A model generated the notes under the pieces. That model saw only the letters and a program-made list of their open reading frames with translations. It was not told the origin of the DNA and made no database searches. The position numbers and the translations under genes are program-made. Shown one piece after another: positions 44,131 to 52,611 of a stretch of 63,245 nucleotides of DNA. Within the stretch, counting starts at the first letter, position 1. Each line of letters begins with the position of its first letter. Origin of the DNA: Gemmatimonadota bacterium (GTDB lineage Bacteria; Gemmatimonadota; Gemmatimonadetes; Longimicrobiales; Gaopeijiaceae); the NCBI GenBank assembly GCA_007126575.1, contig SLBA01000070.1, forward strand, positions 1 through 63,245, given 5' to 3'.

Positions 44131-45642
44131 TTGGCTTCCAAATCGCGCGTCTTCACCTCTCGCTGGGGCATGCTGCTCGCGATGGTCGGGATGGCCGTCG
44201 GGACCGGAAACATCTGGCGGTTCCCCCGCATCGCCGCGACCAACGGGGGAGGCTCCTTCCTCGTCGCCTGGGTCTGCTTCCTGCTGATCTGGTCGATCCC
44301 GCTGCTCATCCTGGAATTCGGGATGGGCAAGGGGACGCGCTCCGGCCCGATCGGGGCCTTCGTCAAGACGCTCGGCCCGAAGTTCGGCTGGATGGGGGCG
44401 TGGATTGCCTGGACTGCCACGGCGATCATGTTCTACTACTCGGTCGTCATGGGGTGGACGATCCGCTTCTTCGCGGCGTCGATCACCGGCGAAGTCCCCG
44501 GCGATCCTCCGGGGGCGTTCTGGGAGGGCTATGCGGGGACCCCCGAGGCCCTCCTGACCCACGCCATCGCCATGGGCCTGGCGGTCTTCGTGGTCTCGAA
44601 GGGGGTGCGCGGGATCGAGACGGCGGCCCGGATCCTGATCCCCTCGCTGATCATCCTGGTGGTAGTGCTCGCGATCCGGGCGCTGACCCTGCCGGGGGCC
44701 TCCGAGGGGCTCGCCTTCCTGTTCACCCCGCAGTGGTCGGAGCTCGCCAGCTACGAGATCTGGCTGCAGGCGCTCACCCAGAACGCCTGGGACACCGGGG
44801 CGGGCTGGGGGCTCGTGCTCTGCTACGCGATCTACATGCGTCAGCGCGAGGACACCGCCCTGAACGCCTTCGTGATCGGGTTCGGCAACAACGCCATGTC
44901 GCTGCTGGCCGGCATCATGGTGCTCTGCACGGTCTTCTCGGTCATGCCGAACGCGGCCAGCGAGATCGTCGGGGCGGGCAACGAGGGGCTCACCTTCATC
45001 TGGGTGCCGCAGCTGTTCGCCGAGATTCCCTTCGGCCAGTTCTTCATGGCGATCTTCTTCCTGGCGCTCGTCTTTGCGGCCTGGAGTTCGCTGATCGCGA
45101 TGATCGAGCTGGCGAGCCGGGTGGTCATGGACCTGGGGCTCGCGCGCGGGCCGGCGATCGCGGTGGTCGGCATTTCCGGGCTGCTGATGGGGGTGCCCTC
45201 GGCGCTCTCGATGGACTTCTTCGGCAACCAGGACTTCGTGTGGGGCGTCGGCCTGATGCTCTCGGGCTTCTTCTTCGCCTTCGCTGTACTCCGCTACGGG
45301 GTCACCGACTGGCGCAACACCTTCATCAACACCGGCGATTCCGACATCCACATCGGCGCCTGGTGGGACTGGGCGATCCGCCTGATCATGGTGCAGGCCG
45401 TGGTCCTGATCGGCTGGTGGCTCTGGCAGGTGCGCGGCGATGACTTCTCGGCCACCTGGAACCCGATCGCCACCTTCAATATCGGCACCGTGGTGGCCCA
45501 GTGGGGCATCGTGCTCGCGATCTTCATCGCGCTGAACCGATGGATGGTGAAGCGCACGGTCGAAGGTGGCAGCGCCTTCCAGATGGAAGGGCGCACAGGA
45601 GGGGGCGGGGCAGGGCGCGGGGATCCGCCCGGCGAGTCATGA
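44131..45642 (+). CDS. Sodium-dependent NSS-family amino-acid transporter
   Basis: A 503-residue neurotransmitter:sodium symporter. The N-terminus carries the family block MVGMAVGTGNIWRFPRIAATNGGG, with the unwound helix 1 that binds Na+ and substrate; about 11-12 membrane helices follow. Helix 6 region NAWDTGAGWGLVLCYAIYM and helix 8 AAWSSLIAMIELASRV are also typical. Bacterial members import tryptophan, methionine, alanine or leucine. The start is TTG 44131, set by AGGAGA seven bases before. Its stop overlaps the next start (ATGA). A MetS-like small subunit is encoded 7 kb downstream, beside tnaA. Confidence 0.93.
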   Translation: MASKSRVFTSRWGMLLAMVGMAVGTGNIWRFPRIAATNGGGSFLVAWVCFLLIWSIPLLILEFGMGKGTRSGPIGAFVKTLGPKFGWMGAWIAWTATAIMFYYSVVMGWTIRFFAASITGEVPGDPPGAFWEGYAGTPEALLTHAIAMGLAVFVVSKGVRGIETAARILIPSLIILVVVLAIRALTLPGASEGLAFLFTPQWSELASYEIWLQALTQNAWDTGAGWGLVLCYAIYMRQREDTALNAFVIGFGNNAMSLLAGIMVLCTVFSVMPNAASEIVGAGNEGLTFIWVPQLFAEIPFGQFFMAIFFLALVFAAWSSLIAMIELASRVVMDLGLARGPAIAVVGISGLLMGVPSALSMDFFGNQDFVWGVGLMLSGFFFAFAVLRYGVTDWRNTFINTGDSDIHIGAWWDWAIRLIMVQAVVLIGWWLWQVRGDDFSATWNPIATFNIGTVVAQWGIVLAIFIALNRWMVKRTVEGGSAFQMEGRTGGGGAGRGDPPGES

Positions 45643-46493
45643 CCGAAGCGACGATCCCGGAGTCGGCCGGCAAAGGCCTCCCCGAACACCCGGTCTTCGA
45701 AGCCCGCGCGCACGCCATGTGGGAGGAGATCCCCGAGATCTACAGGGAGGGGATCGATGGGATCGTGGTGCGCCCCGAGGTCGAGGCCCATCCCGATCAC
45801 GACGACTACTTCACCCTGGGGATGTGTTTCACCGAGCCCTACCCGTCGGGGTACATGGGCCCGGACTCGACGCGTTCGATCGTGGCGATCTACTACGGCT
45901 CCTTCGCGAAGCTCGCCGAGCGCAGCCCGCACTTCGACTGGGAGGAGGAGCTCTGGGAGACGATCACCCACGAGCTGCGGCACCACCTGGAATTCCTGGC
46001 CGAAGACGATGCCCTCGAGGGGCTCGACTACGCCATGGAGGAGACCTACAAGCGGGGGCAGGGAGAGGAGTTCGACCCCTGGTACTACCAGTACGGGATC
46101 CCCCTGGCGCCGGGGATCTTCCGGGTCGAGTACGACGTCTACCTGGAGCAGCGGTGGAGCGAGGCGGAGCTGCGCGAGGCGGGGCGCGTGGAGTTCGAGT
46201 GGGACGGATCCCTGTGGGCCTTCGCGGCGCCCGAGGAGCTGGGCGACGTCCACTACGTCTGGATGGAAGGAGTCGAGGCCGGAGGAGGGTGGGTGCAGGT
46301 CGTGCTGGTGCGGCAGCGGCCTCTGATGGAGCGGCTCAAGGGACTCTTCGGCTCGTCGCCCCTCGATCTGCTCGAGTCCGAGGCCCAGCCCGAGGTGGTG
46401 GGCAAGGCGCCCGATTCGCCCGATGCCTCGGATGGCGCGCCGGGACGGGCGGCCGGAGGCCCTCCGGCGGATCGGTCGGGAGAGAGCTCGTGA
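45639..46493 (+). CDS. Zincin-like metallopeptidase family protein (PF06262-like)
   Basis: A 284-residue soluble protein with a metallopeptidase motif H111-E112-L-R-H115 (THELRHHLE) placed after a strand SIVAIYYGSFAKL. The layout, with an acidic region and a surface loop CFTEPYPSGYMGPDS before the motif, resembles the PF06262 zincin family. The C-terminal half (from about 150) has no recognised domain and ends in a low-complexity Gly/Ala/Ser/Pro tail. Activity in this family is largely unproven. It overlaps the transporter stop (ATGA) and the following unknown gene (GTGA), placing it in a tightly coupled operon. Confidence 0.75.
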   Translation: MTEATIPESAGKGLPEHPVFEARAHAMWEEIPEIYREGIDGIVVRPEVEAHPDHDDYFTLGMCFTEPYPSGYMGPDSTRSIVAIYYGSFAKLAERSPHFDWEEELWETITHELRHHLEFLAEDDALEGLDYAMEETYKRGQGEEFDPWYYQYGIPLAPGIFRVEYDVYLEQRWSEAELREAGRVEFEWDGSLWAFAAPEELGDVHYVWMEGVEAGGGWVQVVLVRQRPLMERLKGLFGSSPLDLLESEAQPEVVGKAPDSPDASDGAPGRAAGGPPADRSGESS

Positions 46494-47299
46494 GCGGGGG
46501 AGACGCGACGGCCGGCCGAGCGGACGGGGGCCGGGTGAGCCCCTTCGAGATGGGATTGCCCGACGGGGAGTTCGCCCGCGAGTGCTTCGGGTTGATCGCC
46601 GAAGAGATCGAGAGCCGCGAGGCGGACGGGTGGGACCCGGGGGCCTTTCTCCTGCTGGGCCAGGTCGGACGGGCCGTGCGGGAACTGCGCGAGGGGGAGG
46701 GGGGCGCCGAGCTGCTTCGGACGATGGGTGCCTTTCTCTTTCACGCCTTTCACTTCGATCGGGCCAGGCGACCCCTGTACGAGATCGAGAAGGGGGCCGC
46801 GCGCTACCTCGTCGAGAGCAACCCGGTGCCCGAGGGGTGGGACCGGTCGCTGCCCGCGCCCTCCGGGTACCTGCGGCTTCCCGAGTACCTCTTCTGGACC
46901 CGCCCCGACGAGGAAGGGCCGGCCGAGGCGGTCGACGGGATCTTCTGGACGGCCTCGAGCGGGGCGTCGCTCTCGCTCCTGGTGGTGACCGGGATGCGCC
47001 CCGATCGGGCGGGGTTCTCGGTGATTCCCCTGGATCCGGTGCCGATGGCCGACGCCGGGGCCTGGATCGAGCGGCCGGCGCGCGACGAGGGCGTGGATTT
47101 CGAGACCACCCTGCCGGGAGGCGAGCTCGACCGGCTCTACTCGCTCGAGACCGCGGGCGAGGTGCTGAAGCTGGCGGCGCGCGCCCTGGGGTACATCCAG
47201 ACGGTGCCCGGTGCGGTCGCGGAGCCAGGCGAGGGCGGGGAGCCCGGCGAAGACCCGGTGGTGCGGGTGCACCGCGTGCGCCTGAGTGGAGAGCGCTGA
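46490..47299 (+). CDS. Conserved-looking protein of unknown function
   Basis: A 269-residue soluble protein without signal peptide, membrane helix or a motif I recognise. It reads as an alpha-helical N-terminal part (ARECFGLIAEEIESREADGW, LGQVGRAVREL) and a mixed C-terminal part with strands (GIFWTASSGASLSLLVVTGM, GFSVIPLDPVPM). The start is GTG 46490, overlapping the zincin gene stop; its stop overlaps the endonuclease III start (TGATG). Coding potential is well supported by its length and by the couplings on both sides. A partner role for the zincin protein is a guess. Confidence 0.6.
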   Translation: MSGGDATAGRADGGRVSPFEMGLPDGEFARECFGLIAEEIESREADGWDPGAFLLLGQVGRAVRELREGEGGAELLRTMGAFLFHAFHFDRARRPLYEIEKGAARYLVESNPVPEGWDRSLPAPSGYLRLPEYLFWTRPDEEGPAEAVDGIFWTASSGASLSLLVVTGMRPDRAGFSVIPLDPVPMADAGAWIERPARDEGVDFETTLPGGELDRLYSLETAGEVLKLAARALGYIQTVPGAVAEPGEGGEPGEDPVVRVHRVRLSGER

Positions 47300-47949
47300 T
47301 GGCCAGGGAGTCGTTGACCCGCAAGCGCGAGCGGGCGGCCGAGATCTTCGATCGCCTGCACGAGGAGTACCCGGACGCCCACTGCGCGCTCGATCACCGC
47401 AACCCGTACGAGCTCACGGTGGCCACGATCCTGTCGGCGCAGTGCACCGACGCGCGGGTCAACAAGGTCACCCCGGCGCTCTTCGACCGGTACCCGGACC
47501 CCGAGAGCCTGGCCGGCGCCCGGCAGGAGGATGTCGAGGAGCTGGTGCACTCGACCGGATTCTTTCGCAACAAGGCGAAGAACCTGATCGGGATGGCCGA
47601 TGCGGTCGTCGATGAGCACGGGGGCGAGATTCCGCGCACCATGGAGGAGCTGAGCGCATTGCCCGGGGTGGGACGCAAGACCGCCAACGTGGTGCTGGGC
47701 AACGCCTTCGGGATCGACGAGGGGGTCGTGGTCGACACGCACGTGAAGCGGCTGGCGAAGCGGATGGGTCTCACCCGGGAGACCAGTCCGGTCAAGGTGG
47801 AGCGCGACCTGGTGAAGATCTTTCCGCGGGAGCGGTGGACCCTGCTCTCGCATCTGCTCATCTTTCATGGCAGAGAGGTCTGCGACGCCCGAAACCCCCG
47901 ATGCGAGCGGTGCGTGGTTTCGGACCTTTGTCCTTCGTCCCGCGTGTGA
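47299..47949 (+). CDS. nth: Endonuclease III (DNA glycosylase/AP lyase)
   Basis: A 216-residue base-excision repair enzyme for oxidised pyrimidines. The helix-hairpin-helix LPGVGRKTANVVL contains the catalytic Lys, and the catalytic Asp is in VVVDTHVKRLAKRMG. The 4Fe-4S cluster is bound by CDARNPRCERCVVSDLC (C-X6-C-X2-C-X5-C), all four present. It starts at ATG 47299, overlapping the previous stop, and its stop overlaps the dsbD-like ATG. Length matches the family. Confidence 0.96.
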   Translation: MARESLTRKRERAAEIFDRLHEEYPDAHCALDHRNPYELTVATILSAQCTDARVNKVTPALFDRYPDPESLAGARQEDVEELVHSTGFFRNKAKNLIGMADAVVDEHGGEIPRTMEELSALPGVGRKTANVVLGNAFGIDEGVVVDTHVKRLAKRMGLTRETSPVKVERDLVKIFPRERWTLLSHLLIFHGREVCDARNPRCERCVVSDLCPSSRV

Positions 47950-50306
47950 TGAGAGATCCAGCCGAGCGATCCACCTTCCGGGGCCGTGAGCCCGGACCCT
48001 CGACCGGGCGTGCGGTTGCCCGTGCGCGATGGATTCTGTTCGCGCTGTGCGCGCTGATGGTGGCGGGGGCGGCACCCCTCGCCGGGCAGGCGACCCCGCC
48101 GGTCGCCGCCGAGGCGATCTACGAGGATCCCTCGCTCCTCTCGCAGGCCGAGCTGGTCTCGGAGCGCCGCTCGATCCTGCCGGGTGAGCGGATCCAGATC
48201 GGGCTGTCGATCCGGGTGCCCGAGGGGTGGCACACCTACTGGATCAATCCGGGCGACGCGGGCGCCGAGGCCGTGGTGCACTGGGAGGAGGTCCCCGAAG
48301 GCTTCGAGATCTCGGAGATCCTCTGGCCCCGCCCGGAACGCTACGAAGTGCCCCCCCTGATGAGCTACGGGTACGGCGACGAGACCCTCCTGCTCATGGA
48401 CCTGCAGGTGCCCGACGGGGCCGAGCCCGGCAGCGCGATCACCCTGGGCGGGGTGGCCGAGTGGCTCTTCTGCGACGAGATCTGCCTGTTCACCGACGCC
48501 CCGGTCTCGCTCGAGCTCGCGGTGGTGGCCGATGGGCCCGAGCCGGACCCCGAGTGGGCCGAGCGCTTCGCCGAGGCACGGTCGCTCCTGCCCGTCGCTG
48601 TGAGGGGGACCGACGATCCGTCGGGCTGGTCGCTCGGCGCCCTGTACGGCGACGAGACCTTCGTGCTCCAGGTCGAGGCCCCGGCCGGCTGGCAGGGCGA
48701 GCTCGACGCGCTCTACTTCTTTCCGCGGAGCCCCTCGCTCCTGGAGCACGCCGCCCCGCAGCCCGTGGTGGTCGAGGCCCGCTCGGGCGCGGCCCGGCTG
48801 ATCCTGGAGCCCAGCCGCTACATGGGCGATCTGCCCGAGCGGCTCGAAGGGGTGCTCGCGCCCCCGGTCGGCACCCCCGGGTGGGAGCCGGGCGCGATAC
48901 CGGCGCTGGACATCGCGGTCGCGATCGAGTCGGCCACGCCCGAGCGGATCGCCGCCCTCCTGCCGCCGGAATCGCAGGTCGGCCCGGCCACCGACGAGGC
49001 CGGGTCGGGGATCCCCACCCTGCTCGTGGCGCTGGTGCTGGCCTTCCTGGGCGGGCTGATGCTGAACCTGATGCCGTGCGTCTTTCCGGTGATCTCGCTC
49101 AAGATCCTGAGCTTCGTGAACCAGGCCGGCTCCGAGCCCCGGCGCGTCCGCCGCCACGGCTACGTCTTCGGGCTGGGAGTGGTGCTCTCATTTCTGGCGC
49201 TGGCCGGGCTCCTCCTTGCGATCCGGGCCGCCGGGGCCGATGTGGGGTGGGGTTTCCAGCTCCAGGACCCCCGGATCGTGGCGGCGCTGACCGCTCTGCT
49301 CTTCCTGATCGGGCTCAACCTGCTGGGCGTCTTCGAGATCGGCACCTCGCTCACCCGCCTGGGTCGGGTGGGGTCGGGAGGGGGCTATCGTGACTCTTTC
49401 CTGACCGGGGTGCTGGCCACGATCGTGGCGACCCCCTGCACGGCTCCCCTGATGGGGGTGGCGATCGGCGCCGCCTTCATCCGGCCGCCGGTCGAGAGCC
49501 TGGCGATCTTCGCCGGGCTGGGGCTGGGGATGGCGACCCCCTACATGGTGCTCTCGAGCGCTCCCGGGCTCCTCGAGAAGCTCCCCGCCCCCGGCCGCTG
49601 GATGGAGACCTTCCGGCAGCTCATGGCCTTCCCGATGTTCGCGGTCGCCCTCTGGCTCCTGTGGGTCTTCGGTCTGCAGACCGGGATCGACGGGGCGACG
49701 GCGCTCCTGGCGGGGCTCCTGCTCCTGGGGCTCGCGGGCTGGATCCTGGGCCGCTGGTCGGGGGGCTCGGCCGGGAGCTCGGCGGGAAGTTCGGGGTCGG
49801 GAAGGGCGATCTGGAGCCGGTCGGCCGCCGCGCTCTCGATTCTGGCGGGAATCGCCTTCGCCGCGTACGGCTGGGGGATGCAGCCCACGGGATCCCCGGC
49901 GGGGTCCGCGGTGGCGGGGGGGGTCTCGGCGGCCGGCGAGGTGACCTGGGAGGAGTACTCGATCGAGGCGGTCGAGTCGTACCAGCAGCAGGGCCGGGCG
50001 GTCTTCGTCGACTTCACCGCGGCCTGGTGCCTGAGCTGCCAGGTGAACAAGCGCACCGTGCTCAGCTCGAACCGGATCGAGGAGGCCTTTTCCCAGGCCG
50101 ATGTGGCCCTCCTTCGGGCCGACTGGACTCGGCGCGACGCCCGGATCGCCGATGCCCTGCAGTCGCTCGGCCGGAGCGGCGTGCCGGTCTATGCGCTCTA
50201 CCCGCCCGTGCCCGGGGCCGCCCCGGAGCTGCTCCCCGAGATCCTGACGCACGGGATCGTGCTGCGGGCGCTTGACCGCCTGCCGGGGAGCACCGCGCTG
50301 CGCTGA
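47949..50306 (+). CDS. dsbD: DsbD/ScsB-like thiol:disulfide interchange protein
   Basis: A 785-residue inner-membrane electron carrier that moves reducing power from cytoplasmic thioredoxin to the periplasm. After a signal peptide comes a periplasmic DsbC-like domain (about 50-340) with the cysteine pair CDEIC. The eight-helix CcdA-like core has the conserved Cys in NLMPCVFPV and ATPCTAPLM. The C-terminal thioredoxin domain has Cys694-Leu-Ser-Cys697 (AWCLSCQVNK). All three redox pairs are present. The long N-terminal domain points to the ScsB-like branch. ATG 47949 overlaps the nth stop (TGATG). It ends the operon that starts with the NSS transporter. Confidence 0.9.
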   Translation: MRDPAERSTFRGREPGPSTGRAVARARWILFALCALMVAGAAPLAGQATPPVAAEAIYEDPSLLSQAELVSERRSILPGERIQIGLSIRVPEGWHTYWINPGDAGAEAVVHWEEVPEGFEISEILWPRPERYEVPPLMSYGYGDETLLLMDLQVPDGAEPGSAITLGGVAEWLFCDEICLFTDAPVSLELAVVADGPEPDPEWAERFAEARSLLPVAVRGTDDPSGWSLGALYGDETFVLQVEAPAGWQGELDALYFFPRSPSLLEHAAPQPVVVEARSGAARLILEPSRYMGDLPERLEGVLAPPVGTPGWEPGAIPALDIAVAIESATPERIAALLPPESQVGPATDEAGSGIPTLLVALVLAFLGGLMLNLMPCVFPVISLKILSFVNQAGSEPRRVRRHGYVFGLGVVLSFLALAGLLLAIRAAGADVGWGFQLQDPRIVAALTALLFLIGLNLLGVFEIGTSLTRLGRVGSGGGYRDSFLTGVLATIVATPCTAPLMGVAIGAAFIRPPVESLAIFAGLGLGMATPYMVLSSAPGLLEKLPAPGRWMETFRQLMAFPMFAVALWLLWVFGLQTGIDGATALLAGLLLLGLAGWILGRWSGGSAGSSAGSSGSGRAIWSRSAAALSILAGIAFAAYGWGMQPTGSPAGSAVAGGVSAAGEVTWEEYSIEAVESYQQQGRAVFVDFTAAWCLSCQVNKRTVLSSNRIEEAFSQADVALLRADWTRRDARIADALQSLGRSGVPVYALYPPVPGAAPELLPEILTHGIVLRALDRLPGSTALR

Positions 50307-50363
50307 AAGTCGGCGAAGTTCAGTGATACTGAAGGAGTCTAAGTGCGCTTCAGGAAATATTAA
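50303..50363 (+). promoter_or_regulatory. Candidate operator array and promoter of the HD-tnaA operon
   Basis: Half-sites CTGAA or TTCAG lie at 50303, 50319, 50329 and 50349. The central pair forms a 15-base inverted repeat TTCAGT-GAT-ACTGAA (50319-50333). Start-to-start distances are 16, 10 and 20 bases. TATTAA (50358-50363) could be a -10 box, without a good -35 at 17 bases, which suits an activator-dependent promoter. All but the first half-site is in the 80-base gap after the dsbD stop. Confidence 0.55.
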
Positions 50364-50386
50364 GCCCCACAGCCCCGAGCCCGACC

Positions 50387-50971
50387 ATGCCCGATCGCCA
50401 GGATGCCCTCGAACTCCTCCACGAATGGGTCCCGAACCCGAACCTGCGGGCGCACATGCTCGCGGTCGAAGCCGCGGTCCGCCACTACGCCGACCTGCGC
50501 GGGGGCGACCCCGATCTCTGGGGGCTCGCCGGACTCCTCCATGACCTGGACTGGGAGGCCCATCCCGAGGAGCATCCGCTGAAGGCGGTCGACGCCCTGC
50601 GGGAGCGAAACTACCCCGAGGAGGTCATCCATGCGATCCTGGCCCACCGCCCCGACTTCACGGGGGTCGAGCCCGAGACCGAGCTGGACCGGGTGCTCTA
50701 CGCCTGCGACGAGCTCTCGGGGCTGGTGGTGGCCTGCTGCCTGGTGCGGCCCAACGGGATCGACGACCTGAAGCCGAAGTCGGTGACCAAGAAGATCAAG
50801 GACAAGGCCTTCGCCGCCGGGGTGGACCGCGACGACGTGCAGCGAGGGATCGAGCTCATCGGGCTCGAACGCAGCGTGCACATCCAGAACGTGATCGACG
50901 GGATCCGCGCCGAAGCCGAGGCACTGGGGCTGCGCGGCGAGGATCTCGCCCGCCAGCGGAGCGGCGGATGA
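50387..50971 (+). CDS. HD-domain hydrolase
   Basis: A 194-residue protein of the HD superfamily, with metal-binding His52-Asp53 in GLLHDLDWE and further family blocks HPLKAVDAL and HAILAHRPD. These proteins are phosphohydrolases, often of nucleotides or related small molecules. The substrate is unknown. Its stop overlaps the tnaA start (ATGA), a fixed coupling that suggests a shared job, perhaps with a metabolite of tryptophan or indole breakdown, though this is inference. Start ATG 50387 follows the candidate operator region. Confidence 0.85.
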   Translation: MPDRQDALELLHEWVPNPNLRAHMLAVEAAVRHYADLRGGDPDLWGLAGLLHDLDWEAHPEEHPLKAVDALRERNYPEEVIHAILAHRPDFTGVEPETELDRVLYACDELSGLVVACCLVRPNGIDDLKPKSVTKKIKDKAFAAGVDRDDVQRGIELIGLERSVHIQNVIDGIRAEAEALGLRGEDLARQRSGG

Positions 50972-52374
50972 AGACGATCATCGAACCCTTCCGGATCCGG
51001 AGTGTGGAGCCGATCCGGATGACGACGCCCACCGAGCGGGCGCGGCTCCTCGAAGAGGCCTCGTACAACCCCTTCCTCCTGCGCTCCGATGACGTGCTCC
51101 TCGACCTGCTGACCGACTCGGGCACCTCGGCGATGAGCGCGGCGCAGTGGGCGGGGATCCAGCGCGGCGACGAGTCGTACGCCGGAAGCCCCTCCTTCTA
51201 CCGCTTCGAGGCGGCGGTGCAGGAGATCTTCGGCTTCGAACAGGTGATACCCACGCACCAGGGACGGGCGGCCGAGCGGATCCTCTTCAGCACACTGTGC
51301 GGGCCGGGAGATATCGTGCCCTCGAACACGCACTTCGACACGACCCGCGCCAATGTCGAGGCCACGGGGGCCCGCGCGCTCGACCTGCCCTCGCCGCAGG
51401 GCCTCGATCCGGCGGTGCCCCACCCCTTCAAGGGGGACATGGACGCCGATCGGCTGGCCGAGGTGCTCGAGGAGCACGCCCCCGATCGGATTCCCCTGGT
51501 GATGCTCACCGTCACGAACAACACGGGCGGGGGGCAGCCGGTCTCGATGGCGAATGTGCGCCGGGTGTCGGAGCTGTGCGCGCAGCACGGCGTGCCCTTC
51601 TACATCGATGCGTGTCGATTCGCCGAGAATGCATATTTTATAAAGCTCAGGGAAGAGGGCTATGCGGAGCGATCGATCCCCGAGATCGTGCGGGAGCTCT
51701 TCTCGCTGGCGGACGGGTGCACCATGTCGGCCAAGAAGGACGGGCTCGCGAACATCGGGGGCTTCCTGGCCTCGAACGACGAGTCGCTCGCCCGCAAGGA
51801 GAAGAACCTGCTGATCCTGACCGAGGGCTTTCCCACCTATGGGGGGCTCGCGGGACGGGACCTCGAGGCGATCGCGGTGGGGCTGCGCGAAGTGCTCGAA
51901 GAGGACTACCTGGAGTACCGGCTGGCCTCGGTCCGCTACCTGGGCGAGCGGATCGCCGCCGGGGGCGTGCCGATCATGCAGCCACCGGGTGGGCACGCCG
52001 TCTACATCGACGCCGCCCGGCTCCTGCCGCACGTGCCCCCCCTGGAGCTGCCGGGCCAGACCGTGGTGGCCGAGCTCTACCTGGAAGGCGGGATCCGGGC
52101 CGTCGAGGTGGGGACCGTGATGTTCGGCACCCGGGACTCCGAGACCGGAGAGGAGAGCCCGGCCGCGATGGAGCTCGTCCGGCTGGCCCTTCCCCGACGC
52201 GTCTATACGCAGAGCCACGTCGACTACATGGTCGAGGCGATCCTGAACTTCCACGCGCGCCGGGAATCGGTCGGGGGCTTCCGGATCGTCGAGCAGGAGC
52301 CCGTGCTGCGGCACTTCACTGCCCGTTTCGAGCCGCTCTACGAACTCGCCGTGTCGGGGACTTCGGGTGGCTGA
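50968..52374 (+). CDS. tnaA: Tryptophanase (tryptophan indole-lyase)
   Basis: A 468-residue PLP beta-eliminating lyase that splits L-tryptophan into indole, pyruvate and ammonia. The PLP lysine is Lys257 in MSAKKDGLANIGG. It resembles both tryptophanase and tyrosine phenol-lyase, and specificity residues decide: GIRAVEVG has Val where the lyase for tyrosine has Arg381, and VLRHFTARF keeps the His that is Phe in tyrosine phenol-lyase. Both point to tryptophanase. THQGRAAE, SNTHFDTTRAN and FAENAYFIK are family blocks. An AT-rich codon cluster (GCA TAT TTT ATA AAG) at 51631-51645 is odd for this GC-rich gene. It is coupled to the HD gene. Confidence 0.92.
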   Translation: MKTIIEPFRIRSVEPIRMTTPTERARLLEEASYNPFLLRSDDVLLDLLTDSGTSAMSAAQWAGIQRGDESYAGSPSFYRFEAAVQEIFGFEQVIPTHQGRAAERILFSTLCGPGDIVPSNTHFDTTRANVEATGARALDLPSPQGLDPAVPHPFKGDMDADRLAEVLEEHAPDRIPLVMLTVTNNTGGGQPVSMANVRRVSELCAQHGVPFYIDACRFAENAYFIKLREEGYAERSIPEIVRELFSLADGCTMSAKKDGLANIGGFLASNDESLARKEKNLLILTEGFPTYGGLAGRDLEAIAVGLREVLEEDYLEYRLASVRYLGERIAAGGVPIMQPPGGHAVYIDAARLLPHVPPLELPGQTVVAELYLEGGIRAVEVGTVMFGTRDSETGEESPAAMELVRLALPRRVYTQSHVDYMVEAILNFHARRESVGGFRIVEQEPVLRHFTARFEPLYELAVSGTSGG

Positions 52375-52500
52375 CTCCGAGGGTGCCTTGATTTCAGAGT
52401 GTGGGCGGTCGAGTTTACCCCGACCCCCGGCCACCGGAGTGCTCCGCCACGGAGCCCCGGTGTGCCCGCCACGCACCCGAAGCCCGGAGCGAGACCGACC

Positions 52501-52611
52501 ATGACCACTGCCACCTGGGTCACCATGATCGTCATTACGGGTTTCGTCTGGGGGGGCTGCATCCTGGCCATCAGCACCGCGATGAGCAAGGAGTCGAAGA
52601 AGGGGGAGTGA
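52501..52611 (+). CDS. MetS-like small subunit of an NSS amino-acid transporter
   Basis: A 36-residue microprotein with one membrane helix. The sequence runs MTTATWVTMIVITGF, then VWGGCILAI and a polar tail KESKKGE. This closely fits the small-subunit family of methionine/alanine NSS importers (MetS): short N-terminus, one helix with a WGG motif, basic tail. Such subunits are needed for the large subunit's function in Corynebacterium. ATG 52501 follows GGAGCGAG with suitable spacing. An in-frame extension upstream has no such support. It lies between tnaA and carB, away from the NSS gene at 44131 that may be its partner. Confidence 0.8.
   Translation: MTTATWVTMIVITGFVWGGCILAISTAMSKESKKGE

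Noticed and set aside
50968-52374. Tyrosine phenol-lyase as identity of the tryptophanase-like gene
   Set aside because: The residues that set tyrosine phenol-lyase specificity (Arg381 and a Phe before Phe-Thr-Ala-Arg) are Val and His here, as in tryptophanase.
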